A stretch of 64,000 bases of DNA from Chaetoderma sp. LZ-2023a (GCA_034401795.1 CM067372.1:35838351-35902350); one strand, 5' to 3'; positions 23,610 to 35,742 are shown, numbered from the stretch's first letter. Translations and numbers: made by a program. Notes: generated by a model from the letters alone, not told the origin.

Positions 23610-23945
23610 GAAATCCAGCGTTATTAATCATTTACAATGTTTACTCCCAATTTTAAATAACCACGCAGAGTGTTGAATATTCTGAATTAAATTTTCCTGG
23701 AATTATGATGCAGTAGCTACCAAACAAATTGCTTTCACACAACATTCAGGGTAAATTTTACACTTTGCTTTTCGGGCCTTGAAAGAGTTAACTAATTGAT
23801 CCCAATTTTAAAATGTTGATCAATACTTACTGCCTGTTGAATATTTTGAAACTGGAATTTGATTGGAAGCAGAAGTTGCAATAGGCAGCAACAGCTTTCA
23901 GAGAAATAACTTTCAAAATTTATTCAACTAACATATTTTTTACGA
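23610..23945. repeat. Two adjacent M2-like hairpin copies
   Basis: Copies near 23610-23790 and 23825-23945. The second keeps GCAATAGGCAGCAACAGC between complementary arms. The first is strongly diverged. Confidence 0.5.
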
Positions 23946-24730
23946 ATTTGTTGTAACTGGTTGATTGCAAACATGCTACTTACTGGCATAGATCTTTAAT
24001 GTTTTTAAAATAGAATATGCCAATTTTTTTTACAATTTAGCGCTGCAATTGCTGGCGTGATCATCGGGACACTAATTGCATTTTAATTTCCTCAAAATAC
24101 TGGCAAGGTGTCAGTTGTTTAGCTAGTACGCTAATTATCCAGAAGTAAATGCTGTAACTTGAGCTAGAAGATTTACCTCCCCTGGTTACGGCTATCCTAG
24201 ATCGCGTAAAGAGAGGTGTGTCGGTGACGTCAGCCGCTTGGCCAAAATGGCGCCTCTATCTACTGGTTACGTTAGCCCTTTAAATTGTGGATATCTTTTT
24301 TATTTGTTGGCATAAAATTGTGCTCTTGGTCTCAAATTAATGCGGAGAATTAGTACTTTATGCCAGATACACAAAATTTCCCAATGGAATATCCCTTTAA
24401 GCAGATCCATGAAGAGGCATATGCTCCTATCACTACTCAATTCTGAATATCTGACCAAAGCTGAAATTAAAAACTAACCTAAATATTCTACATTATATGA
24501 CAGGAAATTTCTTTCAGAAATACCCAAATATGTCAAAATCTGACATATCCGGGTATACCCAAGGGCTGAATGATATAATGAATATCTTATGTTGAGTGTA
24601 ATTAAACTAACAAGGTATGACCATTACAATGAAGCCTCAAGTGCCCACACACACACACCCTCCCACACACCACCACCGCCCCTCCCCCCAAAAAAACCCC
24701 AATTTGACAGAGGGGAGGCTTGAGATTGGC

Positions 24731-24842
24731 CGTAATGCAAGGAGGTAGGTATCTGTAATTAGTAAAATATAAGACCAGACCCTCCGGGTCGTCTGGTCAT
24801 TAGTACTACATTACACCCTACCTTCTTGCATTACCATTGCTC
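24731..24842. repeat. DIRS family 2 internal complementary region, copy A
   Basis: Reads as the complement of the left tip ('gaccagaccctccgggtc' preceded by 'gtaatgcaaggaggtagg'), followed at once by the complement of the right tip (TAGTACTACATTAC...TTGCATTACCATTGCTC). Confidence 0.85.
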
Positions 24843-25184
24843 AAATACAGATTTCAACATTGAACAAAGCCCGGAGAGGCAAATTTTGCTCAACATTGAT
24901 GTAAAAATAGAGATGAGTATGAAGTTAGTAATTACAAGATGAGTAAGATACTATAAAGATAGTAATTCCTCAGAATTCCTCTCAAAGCATCTTAATAGAA
25001 TGAAACAGAAGAAAAACGGAGAAGATAAGAAGTGGGATCATAAACGACCCCAAGAAGACAAGGAAGAGAAAGATCATGCAAAAGGAGATGAATAAATAAG
25101 GGTGATGAAAGTGATGATATGATAGAAGTGAAACACACACATGAGAAAGAAATAATGAACTCACACTCATCCCTAATATAACTC

Positions 25185-26225
25185 TTATATGAATGAAGAT
25201 GATGAAGGACGAGAAGATGATGATGATGAATAAGGAATACGAGTCATGGTCCCTGAAATTACCTTATGAATGTTCTTATAGAAAAAGGAAGATGGTCCAG
25301 AATCTTTAAGATAGAAATTAATAAATATATTTTCTGATTTCCAGTTAGCAACTTGCATAATGTCATCTAGAGAAGATCCGTTAAAAAGGGCGCAAGAGGT
25401 GGCAAGGCTCCTAACATCATGGGCCTTAACACGCACTATAGCATTGTCCCCAGGGGAAGCCAATTCATGGCAAATTTTGATGGTATCGACTATCCAACGG
25501 GAAATAGTTGTTAAGGCGGCAGGATGATCCACACCTTCAGCAAATGTAACCCAAAGATGTCTATTGTTGGATTGTTTGGATTCAGTGTGAAGCTTATACA
25601 TATTAAGGTCCCTAACTGGGGACCAGACAGAATCATCTGGTGAAAGGGAATAAAGTTTATGAATTATAATAGGTTTATCCAAGAATTTAACTGACGGAGA
25701 TTTGGACAGAAATTCTGCCCTGGGATAGAGAATAATGTTATTCCCAGTAATCTGAAACCTATCTAATTCAGCAGAGAGAGCATGAATTTCAGAATGACGG
25801 CTGGCTGAAGCTACTGCTAACAGGAATACTGCTTTACGGGTAAGATGTTTCAAGCAAACAGAAACCAAACATTCAAAGTGTTTTCCTGCTAGAACCTGTA
25901 GAACAAGTGAAAGGTTCCAACTAGGCAGGGGTTTCTGAAAGGGGGGTCGAGAATTACCCATACCTCTAATAAGGTCATGAAAATGTATCTGAACGTGTAC
26001 TGATGGATCAATAAGACACTGAACAAAGGAGTTCAGATCAAAATGATAGGATCTGATAGTGTTAACTGAAAGTTTCTTCTGGTCAAAGAGGAAAACCAGA
26101 AAATCAGTGACGTGAGTTACAGAGGCCTCAGAGGGCGGGATAGAATGGTCTGAGCACCATTTTTTTAAAAACTCAAATCGAGCTTTATAAATGTTTCGAG
26201 TGGAAGACCCGATGGATTTCTCCAA
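25185..26225 (-). CDS. DIRS family 2 tyrosine recombinase (open, 346 codons)
   Basis: Integrase of a tyrosine-recombinase retrotransposon, expected to insert a circular DNA copy by strand exchange in the nucleus. The catalytic set is visible: Arg143 in ASASRHSE, His269 and Arg272 in AHDVRSLATS, Trp295 in ANWKSEN and Tyr305 in FINFYLKD. An N-terminal SAM-like core-binding segment (residues 1-60) precedes. The C-terminus ends in serine-rich PYSSSSSSRPSSSS, encoded by a GAT-type trinucleotide run. The frame opens at a non-ATG codon, and the upstream frame stays open for only about 14 codons with no Met. Translation therefore probably depended on the overlapping RNase H frame. This is the longest uninterrupted DIRS ORF in the window. 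Confidence 0.85.
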   Translation of the reverse strand: MEKSIGSSTRNIYKARFEFLKKWCSDHSIPPSEASVTHVTDFLVFLFDQKKLSVNTIRSYHFDLNSFVQCLIDPSVHVQIHFHDLIRGMGNSRPPFQKPLPSWNLSLVLQVLAGKHFECLVSVCLKHLTRKAVFLLAVASASRHSEIHALSAELDRFQITGNNIILYPRAEFLSKSPSVKFLDKPIIIHKLYSLSPDDSVWSPVRDLNMYKLHTESKQSNNRHLWVTFAEGVDHPAALTTISRWIVDTIKICHELASPGDNAIVRVKAHDVRSLATSCALFNGSSLDDIMQVANWKSENIFINFYLKDSGPSSFFYKNIHKVISGTMTRIPYSSSSSSRPSSSSFI

Positions 26226-26259
26226 AAGTTCTTGAGATCTGACTGAAAAGATTGACGAG

Positions 26260-27406
26260 GAAGGGGTCAGCTAGACAACTTGCACACTGACAGGCGAAAG
26301 ATTTCTGGATTTTGATGGCCTGCCTCTGTTCTGGGACATTAGATTGTGGGAGACAGGAAGAAGCAGAGGGAGAGCTACAAGAAGGTCCAGGAGATCTGGA
26401 AACCATGACTGACTCATCAAAGGAGCCCAAGGAATCACTTTTCTACTGAAACCATGAGGCTTATGATTCTGAGAAAGGATCTGGCCATAACTAATTGGCC
26501 TACCTTGAGAGCTTGAATTGTGGACATCAATGTCTGGTCATTGGAAAGGGAGGGGAATAACTTCCCCTGAGAGAGAAAGCTGCGGGACATGTACCAGTGA
26601 AGAACGCTCAGTGACTCTCGACAAATATAGACCGACCTGGACACACACACCTCCCCCTTGATGATAGAAGAATGAGACTACTGTGAAATGTCTGATTGGA
26701 TAAAGATTGAAAGACAGTGAATCAGGGGTTCCCAATGAACTATGGCATGGAAAAACCATCCACAGTTCTAAAGGGTTGACATGAAATGAAGATTCTGTGA
26801 GGGACCAGGATCCTGAAATCTTCTGGAGTCCCAGAAGGTGCCCCATCCTTGCAGGGAGGTATCCATGAAAAAGATGGCCTGAGGAGATGGTGGATGAAGA
26901 GGGACCCCAAATAACAGGGATTGACTGACTTTCCAGAACCGGCAATGGTTCATAAGTTGAAATTGATGAAAATCCAATGATTAAAAAATCTAGACTGATT
27001 CCAGTGGGTCATAAGATAGAACTGGAAGGAGTCCAAGGAATCACATTCTATACCTAAACCATGAGGCCTATGAATCTGAGGAAAGATCTGGCCAAAACTA
27101 ACTAGCCTACCTCGAGAGGTTGAATTGTGGTACTCGAGAGGTTGAATTGTGGATACCATTATCTGCACATTGGGAGGTAGTGAAATAACTTCCCCTGAGA
27201 GGTCGAAAGAGACCTCCAGGGGGGTAAAAACACAGACCAGAGGAACCTTTCCATAAAAAGATATTAAGTATAAAAAAGCAAACTTTGCAACCAGTAAGAC
27301 AAATATGGAAAGACAACCCCATCCCCCCCCCCCAAATCCCCACCCCACCCCCAACTCTATTAAGGATGATTATAATTCGATCCTGATTACAAAATGAAGT
27401 GTGCAC
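26260..27406 (-). pseudogene. DIRS family 2 RT connection / RNase H remnant, copy A
   Basis: Minus-strand frames read MDTSLQGWG (RNase H first acidic residue) near 26.9 kb, then HFMSTLLEL-like sequence. A further frame at 26430-26185 (SPGPSCSSPSASSCLPQS) overlaps the start of the recombinase. Frameshifts break it into at least four pieces. The region upstream that should hold the RT palm (YxDD) is missing; sequence beyond 27406 is noncoding. Confidence 0.75.
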
Positions 27407-27657
27407 ATCATTTATACACCATAATACAATAAAATAAATTAAGAAACATAATAATGAGAGGAGATAAGAAGCCTACAAACGGAAGATATACTAGTATGGT
27501 ACCTAATATCTGAATAAAGAAAGCTATAAATGAAGGATAAAGGCTAAAAAGCCTCAATATTCCAATTAGGACTAGGCTGATAATAGTTAGGATGTTGATA
27601 GTTAAGATATTTCTTTAGTTATCTCAGTGATAGTCCAGAGTGTTCAAGAGTCTATTT

Positions 27658-28851
27658 AAACAAGAGGCCAAAGGGGCCTGTATTGCTCACCTGGACAATA
27701 GGCATTTCAATTAGATTGCTCTTTATCAACAAGATAAAGACAAACCATTTATCAGACATTTTCGAAAGTTGCAAATTTCAGATCAGAATACCCAAAAACA
27801 ATTTCGGCCTCAAAATCCATCCATTAAAAAAATCCAATATGGCCACCAAATCTGCTATATTTTGATTGGCCCACAGCGGCCATGTTTTTGGACGGATCAA
27901 CTTCTCTTGAACAAACTTTAATAGCGTTTAGGCCCTAATCATATCTGCCAAATTTCGACCCGATCCCTTCAGCGCTTCTGGAGAATAAGTCATTTTCACT
28001 ACAACTAGGTCAACCAAGATGACCATTGAACTATTTGACCAATCAAGTTCCCTTGCCATAAATCATATTTCATGAGGTTTGCATCAATCCTCCAAGCCGT
28101 TTCGGAGAAGATTTTTAAAGACGTTTCCTAAAATCGGCCTAAATCCAAGATGGCCACCGGACAAATTGGCCGATCAGGTTCATTTGAACAAACTTAGATC
28201 TCTATGCCCTATGAATGCTTCCTCCCAAATATAATTGAAATCGGCCTAGTGGTTCTTGAGAAGAAGTCATTTAAAGAATTCCCCATTGCTTTACTATGGG
28301 CCCATTACTATGGGAGCCTTTGGCGGGAAAACAAACCAAGATGGCAGCCAAAGCGTTTTCTGACAGTCTCGAAAGTGGCATATTTGAACTCGCCACACTG
28401 ATAAGCATATATAAAGCAATTTTCGCCATCAAAATACATCAACTACAAAAAAGCCAATATGACCTAGAAACACTGAATTTTGATTGGTTGATGGCGGCCA
28501 TGTTGTTTAACGAACAAACTTTCCTTGAACAAACTTGAAAGGCGCTTGATCCCTAAGCATATTTACAAAATTTCAGCTCTATCCCTTCAGCGGTTCGGGA
28601 GAAGTCGTTTTCGCGAAAACTAGGTCATCCAAGATGGCCGCCAAGCCAATCGGCCAATCATGTTGCCTTGAACAAACTTGCGGCCACCGCTGCCATAGAT
28701 GATGTGTTATGAGGTTTGAATCAATTCCTTTAAAGTGTTTCTAAAAATCAGCCCTTTTGGCTGATGGCCATCTTGGATTTTGAACGATCCGCTTCGTTTG
28801 AACAAACTTAGATCTCTATGCCCTATGAATGCTTCCTTGAAAATATAATTG

Positions 28852-28883
<32 letters not shown>

Positions 28884-28935
28884 TTTAAAGAATTCCCCAA
28901 TGGTTTACTATGGGCCCATTATCTACCGGAAGTAG
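27658..28935 (+). repeat. CTCACCTGG-type bivalve repeat in DIRS copy A
   Basis: Opens with AACAAGAGGCCAAAGGGGCC and GCTCACCTGGAC. It then holds five or six sub-units with 'aagatggccgcc', 'ttgaacaaactt' and 'cggttcgggagaag' phrases. The terminal CCAGGTGAGC end is missing; the copy stops in GGGCCCATTATC. Confidence 0.75.
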
Positions 28936-29860
28936 ATAAGAAGGGAATGAAAGAGGATAAATTTTGAGCCCAAAATCACCAATCCTGAACTGGTTGGAAA
29001 GAACATGACTCTAAATAAATAGTTTTAGCTAAAAATAAGAAAATAGCCTTGAAAAAAGGGTAAATATTAGAGAAAAAAGCGATAATGTCACTGAGACAAA
29101 ATGAGACTAGGATGAACAGACTGCCGAACTAGGAGTGTTGATACTGACAGCTACTAAAGAACGAGGAAATACGCCAAAGAAACTTAGTTTAAAGAAAATC
29201 ACAAAATATCATGAGAGCAAATCTAACCTGACCTTTAGAAAATTTATATTTTTAAAAGAAAAGGGTGATAAATAGGGAAGAATAGCCTTAAAAGAACAAA
29301 ATTTTCATGATAAATATAGAATGACATGTAAATTCTCCTAAAGTTATGAAAGTAAGTATGTCAACCTGCCAACATACGAAAAGATGAACGGCCCGAATAG
29401 AACTGCGCCTCTAACTCGGACGAAAAAATTACCAAAACATAGCTAATTAGAATTGTGCAGTAACTTGACAGATAGGAAAGAGTGCGAGAGTAAAAGGTTG
29501 AGAATGAATAAAAATTACTATAACTTAAATTGTGAGAATGCAAAAAGAGATAGCATGCAGAAAAGGGCAGGGGGGGGGGGGGAGAAAGAAGCCTGAACTG
29601 CTAAGATATTGCATGAGAGTACTGCTAGATAAGATAATGATATGCACATATGTAATAAGGTGAAAAAATATCCCATTGAAAAAAGAGAACTTATCTAGCT
29701 AAGAAAAATTGTAATTTGAAAAAAAAAAAGTTGATAGAATGACCAACCCCCTATCCAAGGAAAACAGCTGACCCCGGGTCCAGAAAAGGGACCAGGCGGC
29801 GGTTCCACTAAACCCGGTCCCGAATTGTATACTGTTCAGGACCAGGAAACATGAGAAAAA
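28936..29860. other. Noncoding middle section of DIRS family 2, copy A
   Basis: Shared with copy B (its counterparts start near 40780 and 47160), including 'ttttgagcccaaaatcacc' and 'gtcaacctgccaacatac'. No ORF of note. A G11 run lies near 29569. Confidence 0.6.
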
Positions 29861-29863
29861 ATG

Positions 29864-30860
29864 TCAAAAATAGCGAAAGAAATTTTCAAATTTTGATTTG
29901 ATTTTGACACGCCAGAATGACAGGTCCCGACTCGTGCTGGGAAAACCGGGAGAAAAAAATTTAATTTTGACATGCCGGAATGACTGGTCCTGACTCGGTC
30001 CGGGGCCAGAGCCAGGGTGGGAAAGCCGGGAAATGAGCAGAGAGGAAAGGACCCAGACCCGCACCCAGGAGAAACATGGGGGTGGGGTGGGGGGAGCCGG
30101 CAAGAAAACAGAACTCAAAGTATCCCTAATGGCCGGACCTGGACAAAAATCCTGGTGCGGCCCCAAGGATGAAATCTGTAACCTAAGCCAGTCAACGTCC
30201 CCGGGGCCAGAAGTCTAGCCGGAGTAACAGCAGATATAAAATAAGTAGATATAATGGGCTTTGCAGAGGACAGCGGATGTGCAATGACCTGGACCACTCT
30301 GGTCGGAAAACCCTTCGGCCCAGCCAGTGAAGATGTAGTAGTGAAAGGTAACAGAATGGACTGACTTATAACCTGATTAGGCCCGAGACCTTCATCGGTC
30401 TGCAAGGGCGCAACCTGCAGAATGTACATGTATACTGAAGATGAAGACGAATCTTGGAGCGATATGACTGGCTTCTGAACGAGCGGTGATAGAGGCGAAA
30501 ACCGAGTCTTCATGCTTTTGTTCTTTCCATTCTTTGTGGTACCCTGAAACATGCATATCAGTGAGCTGTAGTTTGTTAGACTTAGTAGAATAGGCACTTC
30601 CTTGGAACAGCCAGCTCCAATGCTTCACCCTCAATTATGTCTGGAGATGAAGTATTGGAGACTGACTGGTCCGGGATAATTTTATTAATCCTGCTGTCAA
30701 TAGATGAATCTATATTACTGACTTGCTTCTGGAGACATTCCATTGACAAAACACTATTCTCAAGTATTATGGCTGAATCCGTCTTGGCCTCGGTTTTGGA
30801 CTTTATTTTAACTGCTGACCTAGTGGAGAAGGATTTCCCGGGTATTTAGTTTTAGAAGTC
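29864..30860 (-). pseudogene. DIRS family 2 gag-like ORF, copy A
   Basis: Minus-strand frames at 30597-30115 and 30166-29864 are rich in Pro, Ser and Gly (for example HPGSGPGPSQDQSFRHVKI). They match copy B near 48.0-48.95 kb. Position next to the right terminal repeat and upstream of pol fits an ORF1/gag. No zinc knuckle is visible. The reading frame is broken at least twice. Confidence 0.5.
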
Positions 30861-31549
30861 AGAGGGAAATTTGGTTTAAAAAATGGCATTCTAGTAGCTA
30901 GCCGCCATGACCCACATATCAAGCAGGTTGACTCAAGAGTACACGACGTGCACTAGGAACAGAAAAGTCCAGAGTGATCTGAATTAATAAATATATGGCA
31001 GCTGCTATTAGAACATCTAATTGAATGGTTCACATTCTTTTCTTTATTCTTCTCCTTGGTCCTCTTCGGAGACTTTCCGAAATCTGAATCGTAAACACAG
31101 CAAGATCCGATAGAGTAAAGCTCCGAATATAAATAGAGACTGTACCAATCTCAAATTTGAAAATTATTATAGTTTCTTTGAGAGAGTATGTTATCGAGAT
31201 AATCATAGATTCATGCTCAATACCTTACAAGCATGTCAAATCAATAGCTATACAGGCTAATGGTTAAAAAGAAGCACAAATAGACAACTCAAATGTCTAT
31301 ACACTCTGGGCGCAAGTAACCAAAACTGGTAACGCGCCTACCACGAAAAGAGAAATGATCTAAAAATCATTATTAAAACACCAGGACCTACAACCACTTA
31401 TCTTGGGAGGTTTCTTTCTTTTATCCGACATCTCGATGATCTTTGCTTCACTTTACAATAATCCACAGCGATTTTAACAAGTTATAAATAACTTTTAAAT
31501 TGGCTTGTAAACTTTAACGCCTCTTCCGTCATAGAGTAGGAAAAGGAAA

Positions 31550-31866
31550 GAAGTCTTGGTTGCTACAACAATGTCATGTGATAGCTATCAGCCAATGAGG
31601 TTGTCATTGTACTTAATGACCCACTCAGTGGCTATGGGTATTGGATTAACCCTCTTCTTGCCTCATACTGAGATATCGCATTCAAGCGAATTACTATGGA
31701 TCTCATCATTAGAGAGAGTATGGAGATTCCTGAAGAAGCCTTCAGTCACTCTGTAACCACAATACCCAGCAAACATTGGTTGTAAAAAATTCATCCTACT
31801 ACGCTTCCCTTCAGAGAAGGAAAGAGCAATAGTAATGCAAGGAGGTAGGTTGTAATGTAGTACATT
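31550..31866. repeat. DIRS family 2 right terminal repeat, copy A
   Basis: Complement of 22628-22990. The tip has GTAATGTAGTACATTAG, slightly different from what the internal complementary region predicts (GTAATGTAGTACTAAT). Confidence 0.8.
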
Positions 31867-31874
31867 AGGTGTTT

Positions 31875-32042
31875 CATTATGCAACAGGAAAACTGTTGGA
31901 TATTTTGAAATTAATTTGACTGGAAGCTGTTGCTGCCTCAAGCAGCAATGGTTTCCAGCAAGTTATTTTCAAAATATTCAACAGGATATGATTTATATCG
32001 TAAAGAATATATTTTTTCGGGTATTTGTCCATTGAAAGGATT
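31875..32042. repeat. M2 fold-back MITE copy
   Basis: Adjacent to the right end of DIRS copy A. Arms 'ctgttggatattttgaaatt' and 'attttcaaaatattcaacag' flank CTCAAGCAGCAATGG. Confidence 0.7.
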
Positions 32043-33082
32043 AAGACGAGACCTCACGAGAACATACAAAATGTATACAAACTTCCATCAGGAGTACAAA
32101 GCATACTGTATCAATCTACTCCAGACCATGAAAATGTAAGGCCCAGCATATTGGATTATGGGCCAAGAATTCAGCCCCAATCCCCCTCTGTCCCATCTCT
32201 GACACTATAACAACACCCATATTATTCAATGAAAACCTTAGCTATTTCATCTGATATATAATTACGTGAAAGAAGCATGTGTACATGTATGTTATATATG
32301 GATGGACTAATTACCATAACAACAGTCTACTGTTTAGATTCCTGGTCTAACTGTGTTCCTGACAAGAAGCATGAATAGTTGTACGGTTGACTTCTATCAA
32401 AATAGCTGAGTAAGTGGCCATTAGCAGCAGTAAATCGTGTGTGTAGTCAATGACTAATACCCGGATATGTACTTATTAGATAATTATGCAATGTTAAGTC
32501 CTACTAATAGATACTTAATGGGAAAACATTGTGTCAAAATCAGTTAATAATCTCAGTTTTTATAAGATGATTGCAAAGAATATCTAGCTGACATGACTTG
32601 GCCATCAAGCCTGACATGACGCCTCAAAGGCGAAAACATGTTTGTGATTATTTACACTTTAATGGCTGAAGTTTGTCATGAAGATTTAAAGTTTCTATCT
32701 GAAATTGTCTAGGAGGAGTTGCATTACAATAGATTGGTGCCCACTTTTGCCCCGCCCCTTACCCTCAGTTTGTGACCCAAAATCAGTATAATACGTTGTA
32801 CTGTAGTCTACTCATCATTGGCTTGAAAATGATATGCGACATGACAACTTTTGGAAAAATTTCATTTTTGTTCCCACATTCCCCACCCCACGGTAAAATG
32901 GAACATGGCCAGCCCATGGTCAAACATGGCCAGATGATGGTTTGAATGGTGACCATGGTCACTCATGGTATGACGGTGGAGCCATTTAATCTGCATGGTC
33001 TGAATGTTAGACTCATTTAACCTGCATAGTTGACCATTGGTAAGCAATCCAGCACCACTTTTCTAAAACAGACTGCACAGCC
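32043..33082. other. Unassigned DNA with CATGGTC-rich patch
   Basis: No ORF or splice pair stands out. Between 32900 and 33010 the motifs CATGGTC and GACCATGG recur five or six times, related to the array at 33.9-34.6 kb. Confidence 0.4.
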
Positions 33083-33141
33083 TACAACATTGTACCACTT
33101 TGGTCTTAACCAAAAGGCCGAGAAGCGATTACAACATTGTA
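33083..33141 (-). ncRNA. Retro-inserted U2 snRNA 5' fragment (35 bp) with 12-bp target duplications
   Basis: The minus strand of 33129-33095 reads ATCGCTTCTCGGCCTTTTGG and continues TTAAGACCAAAGTGG. This is the first 35 nucleotides of U2 snRNA with a few substitutions. It begins exactly at the U2 5' end and is flanked by a perfect 12-bp direct repeat, TACAACATTGTA, at 33083-33094 and 33130-33141. There is no poly(A). It is a 3'-truncated, tailless retrocopy, not a functional gene; the branch-site-binding region and Sm site are absent. Confidence 0.8.
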
Positions 33142-33944
33142 AACATTGTCATGAGCTATGGCAATAGTCATAAAGATATAAAATATGTTGTCATTGTTGG
33201 TTTTGTTTTGTTTTATTGACCACTTACACCTAGATGTATTTGAGCCATGACTCACTATGAGAGGCGTTTCCCCGAAGGGTTGCATTGCTTCCCGAAGCGT
33301 TACTATAAATAAAAGTCCAAACTGAAAAAATATAAAATTAAGCTGTTGCTAGGGGTGTGTGTGTTTCCTGTTGTTTCTAGCTATATAAGACTGAAAATTT
33401 TGGATTAGTTAAACTATATTGGCATTATTTGAAATAAAGTGTATACAAGAATTCAGTATGTATTATTACCGGTATGTTTCTATGTATATGGCATTTAATA
33501 TTCAAATATTATAATTAATGATGATTACATAATTTATGTGCAATAGCATAAATTGAGACTTTAAATCCAAAAAGACACTTGATTTCGGTGAAAGAGTTTT
33601 CTCCCTTATTAAATTACAATGACCATGGTCAAAACCTAGTTGACCATGGTCAAATAATTGTTCCTGAAAATGTTCAAAAAACGTTTAAAAAATGTAATTT
33701 TAAGAACTTTAAAGTTTAGGAACTGTTCTTCAGTTGTTCCAGAAATTGTTCAAGAGCCGCTTAGGGATATTTTAAGACCGTAACCCGGAGCGCACTGATG
33801 TAAATATTGAAAATAAACACCATGCTACACAAGATGAATTTTTGAATCTTTTACTTCAATTTGAAAATTTAAAATTTTGGCATCAGAGTGCTAAGGGTTA
33901 AGTTAAAAAAATGATCTTCAGTAAAATATTTTTTTATATATTGA
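33142..33944. other. Unassigned AT-rich DNA
   Basis: No supported gene. One GTTTTGTTTTGTTTT run (33200-33220) and scattered TGACCATGGTCAA palindromes (33620-33650). Confidence 0.4.
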
Positions 33945-34620
33945 GTAACATCGCTGACCATGATATCACTGTCAATAGGAATAACATTGAACTTATCCGT
34001 TGACCGTGGCCGACCATGATATGTTATGGTGAATGAGGGACATTGATAATTCTTAAAAATATTGGTGACAAATCTGACCTGATGAACTGACCATGATATC
34101 ACTGCGAATAGGAATAACATTGACATTCTCAAGTAACCATAATATAACAAGGTCGACAAAGGACTGAGAATTGTTAAAAATGTGGCTGAGGTATCTGACC
34201 ATAAACTGACCATGATATCACCGTCAATAGGAATAACATTGAAGTTCACCAGTAACAATGGTCGACCATGATATATTGTGGTCAAGGAGGGACTAGTGTC
34301 ATGAATCTGACCATGATTTCATTATCACTAGATATACCATTGAAATTATGCAGTGACCATGGTCGCCCATCGTATATCATGGTAAAGGAGGGACTTGTTA
34401 GAACATTATATCAAATCTGACCATGAACTGACCATAATTTAATTGTCAATCATGTCAATAGGGATATATTGAAATTTTTGAAATGGAATTGACCATGATC
34501 TCATTGTCAATAGGGATATTAACACTGCAATGCCCATGTACAACCATCATATCATGGTCAACTGATCATGTTTATGTGGTCACTGGGGCTACCATGGTCG
34601 ACCGTGATATCATTGTCAGC
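33945..34620. repeat. Irregular tandem repeat, about 100-130 bp unit
   Basis: Six diverged units opening 'gaccatgatatcactgtcaa' followed by 'taggaataacattgaa' and a GACCATGG-like palindrome. Unit lengths vary through indels. DIRS family-2 copy B begins at its right edge. Confidence 0.75.
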
Positions 34621-35307
34621 AGGAAATCGACCAGACGACCCAGAGGGTCTGGTCTTATGTTTTACTAATTACATATACCTACCTCCTTGCATTACTATTG
34701 CTCTTTCCTTCTCTGAAGGGAAGCGTAGTAGGATGAATTTTTTACAGCCAATGTTTGCTGGGTATTGTGGTTACAGAGTGACTGAAGGCTTCTTCAGGAA
34801 TCTCCATACTCTCTAATGATGAGATCCATAGTAATTCGCTTGAATGCTATATCTCAGTATGAGGCAAGAAGAGGGTTAATCCAATAGCCATAGCCACTGA
34901 GTAGGTCATTAAGCACAATGACAACCTCATTGGCTGATAGCTATCACATGACCTTGTTGTAGCAACCAAGACTTCATTCCTTTGACGAATCCAGTCATAT
35001 AATCCAGCTTTATGCAGATCCATCAAGAGGCATATGATCCTATCACTACTCGACTCTGACTAAAGCTGAAATTAAAAACTAACCTAAATATTCTACATTA
35101 TATGACAGGAATTTTCTTGCAGAAATACCCAAATATGTCAAAATCTGACATATCCGGGTATACATACCCAAGGGCTGAATGATATGATGAATATCTTATG
35201 TTGAGTATAACTAAACTAACAAGATATGACCATTACAATGAAGCCTCAAGTCCCCACCCCCTCCCCTCAACACCAAAATTGGACAGAGGGGAGGCTTGAG
35301 GTGGGCT

Positions 35308-35399
35308 GTAATGCAAATAGGTAGGTATATGTAATTAGTAAAACATAAGACCAGACCCTCCGGGTTGTCTGGTCGTTATTACTACATTACCATTGCTCA
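35308..35399. repeat. DIRS family 2 internal complementary region, copy B
   Basis: Complement of the left tip joined to the complement of the right tip: GTCTGGTC meets GTTATTACTACATTAC. It agrees perfectly with the element's own two ends. Confidence 0.85.
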
Positions 35400-35742
35400 C
35401 ATACAGATTTCAACATTGAACAAAGCCCGGAGGAAGGCGAATTTTGCTCAACAATGATGTAAAAATAGAGACGAGTACGAAGTTAGTAATAACAAGTAGA
35501 GGCAGATACTATAAAGATAGTAATTCCTCAGAATTACTCTCAAAGCGTCTTAATAGAAAGAAACAGAAGAAAAAATGGGAAGAGAAGAAGGGGGATCATA
35601 AACGACCCCAAGAAGACAAGGAAGAGAAAGATCATGCAAAAGGAGAAGAATAAATAAGGGTGATGAAAATGATGATATGATAGCAGTGAAATACATGCAA
35701 CAGAAAGAAGTAATGAACTCGCACTCACCCCTAATATAACAC

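Larger units (their letters stand above)
23015..24400. mobile_element. TTAA-flanked non-autonomous DNA transposon, copy 2
   Basis: TTAA at 23015-23018 and 24397-24400. Ends AGGGAAATTCCGG and its imperfect complement GGAATATCCCT. Related to the element at 6.04 kb (shared 'attttctcacgagagcgag'-type segment) but diverged at its tips. Copy B of the DIRS element has the corresponding site uninterrupted ('ccagctttatgcagatcc' near 35003), which proves insertion. An M1 and two M2 hairpins are nested inside. Confidence 0.85.
22628..31866 (-). mobile_element. DIRS-type retrotransposon, family 2, copy A
   Basis: Left tip GACCAGACGACCC at 22628; inverted terminal repeats at 22628-22990 and 31550-31866; internal complementary region at 24731-24842, combining complements of both tips. 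Coding on the minus strand: gag-like 30.1-30.85 kb, RT/RNase H C-terminal part 26.4-27.4 kb, open tyrosine recombinase 25.2-26.2 kb. The left arm is interrupted by a TTAA element. A CTCACCTGG repeat occupies 27.66-28.94 kb. The RT palm domain is absent. Confidence 0.85.
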
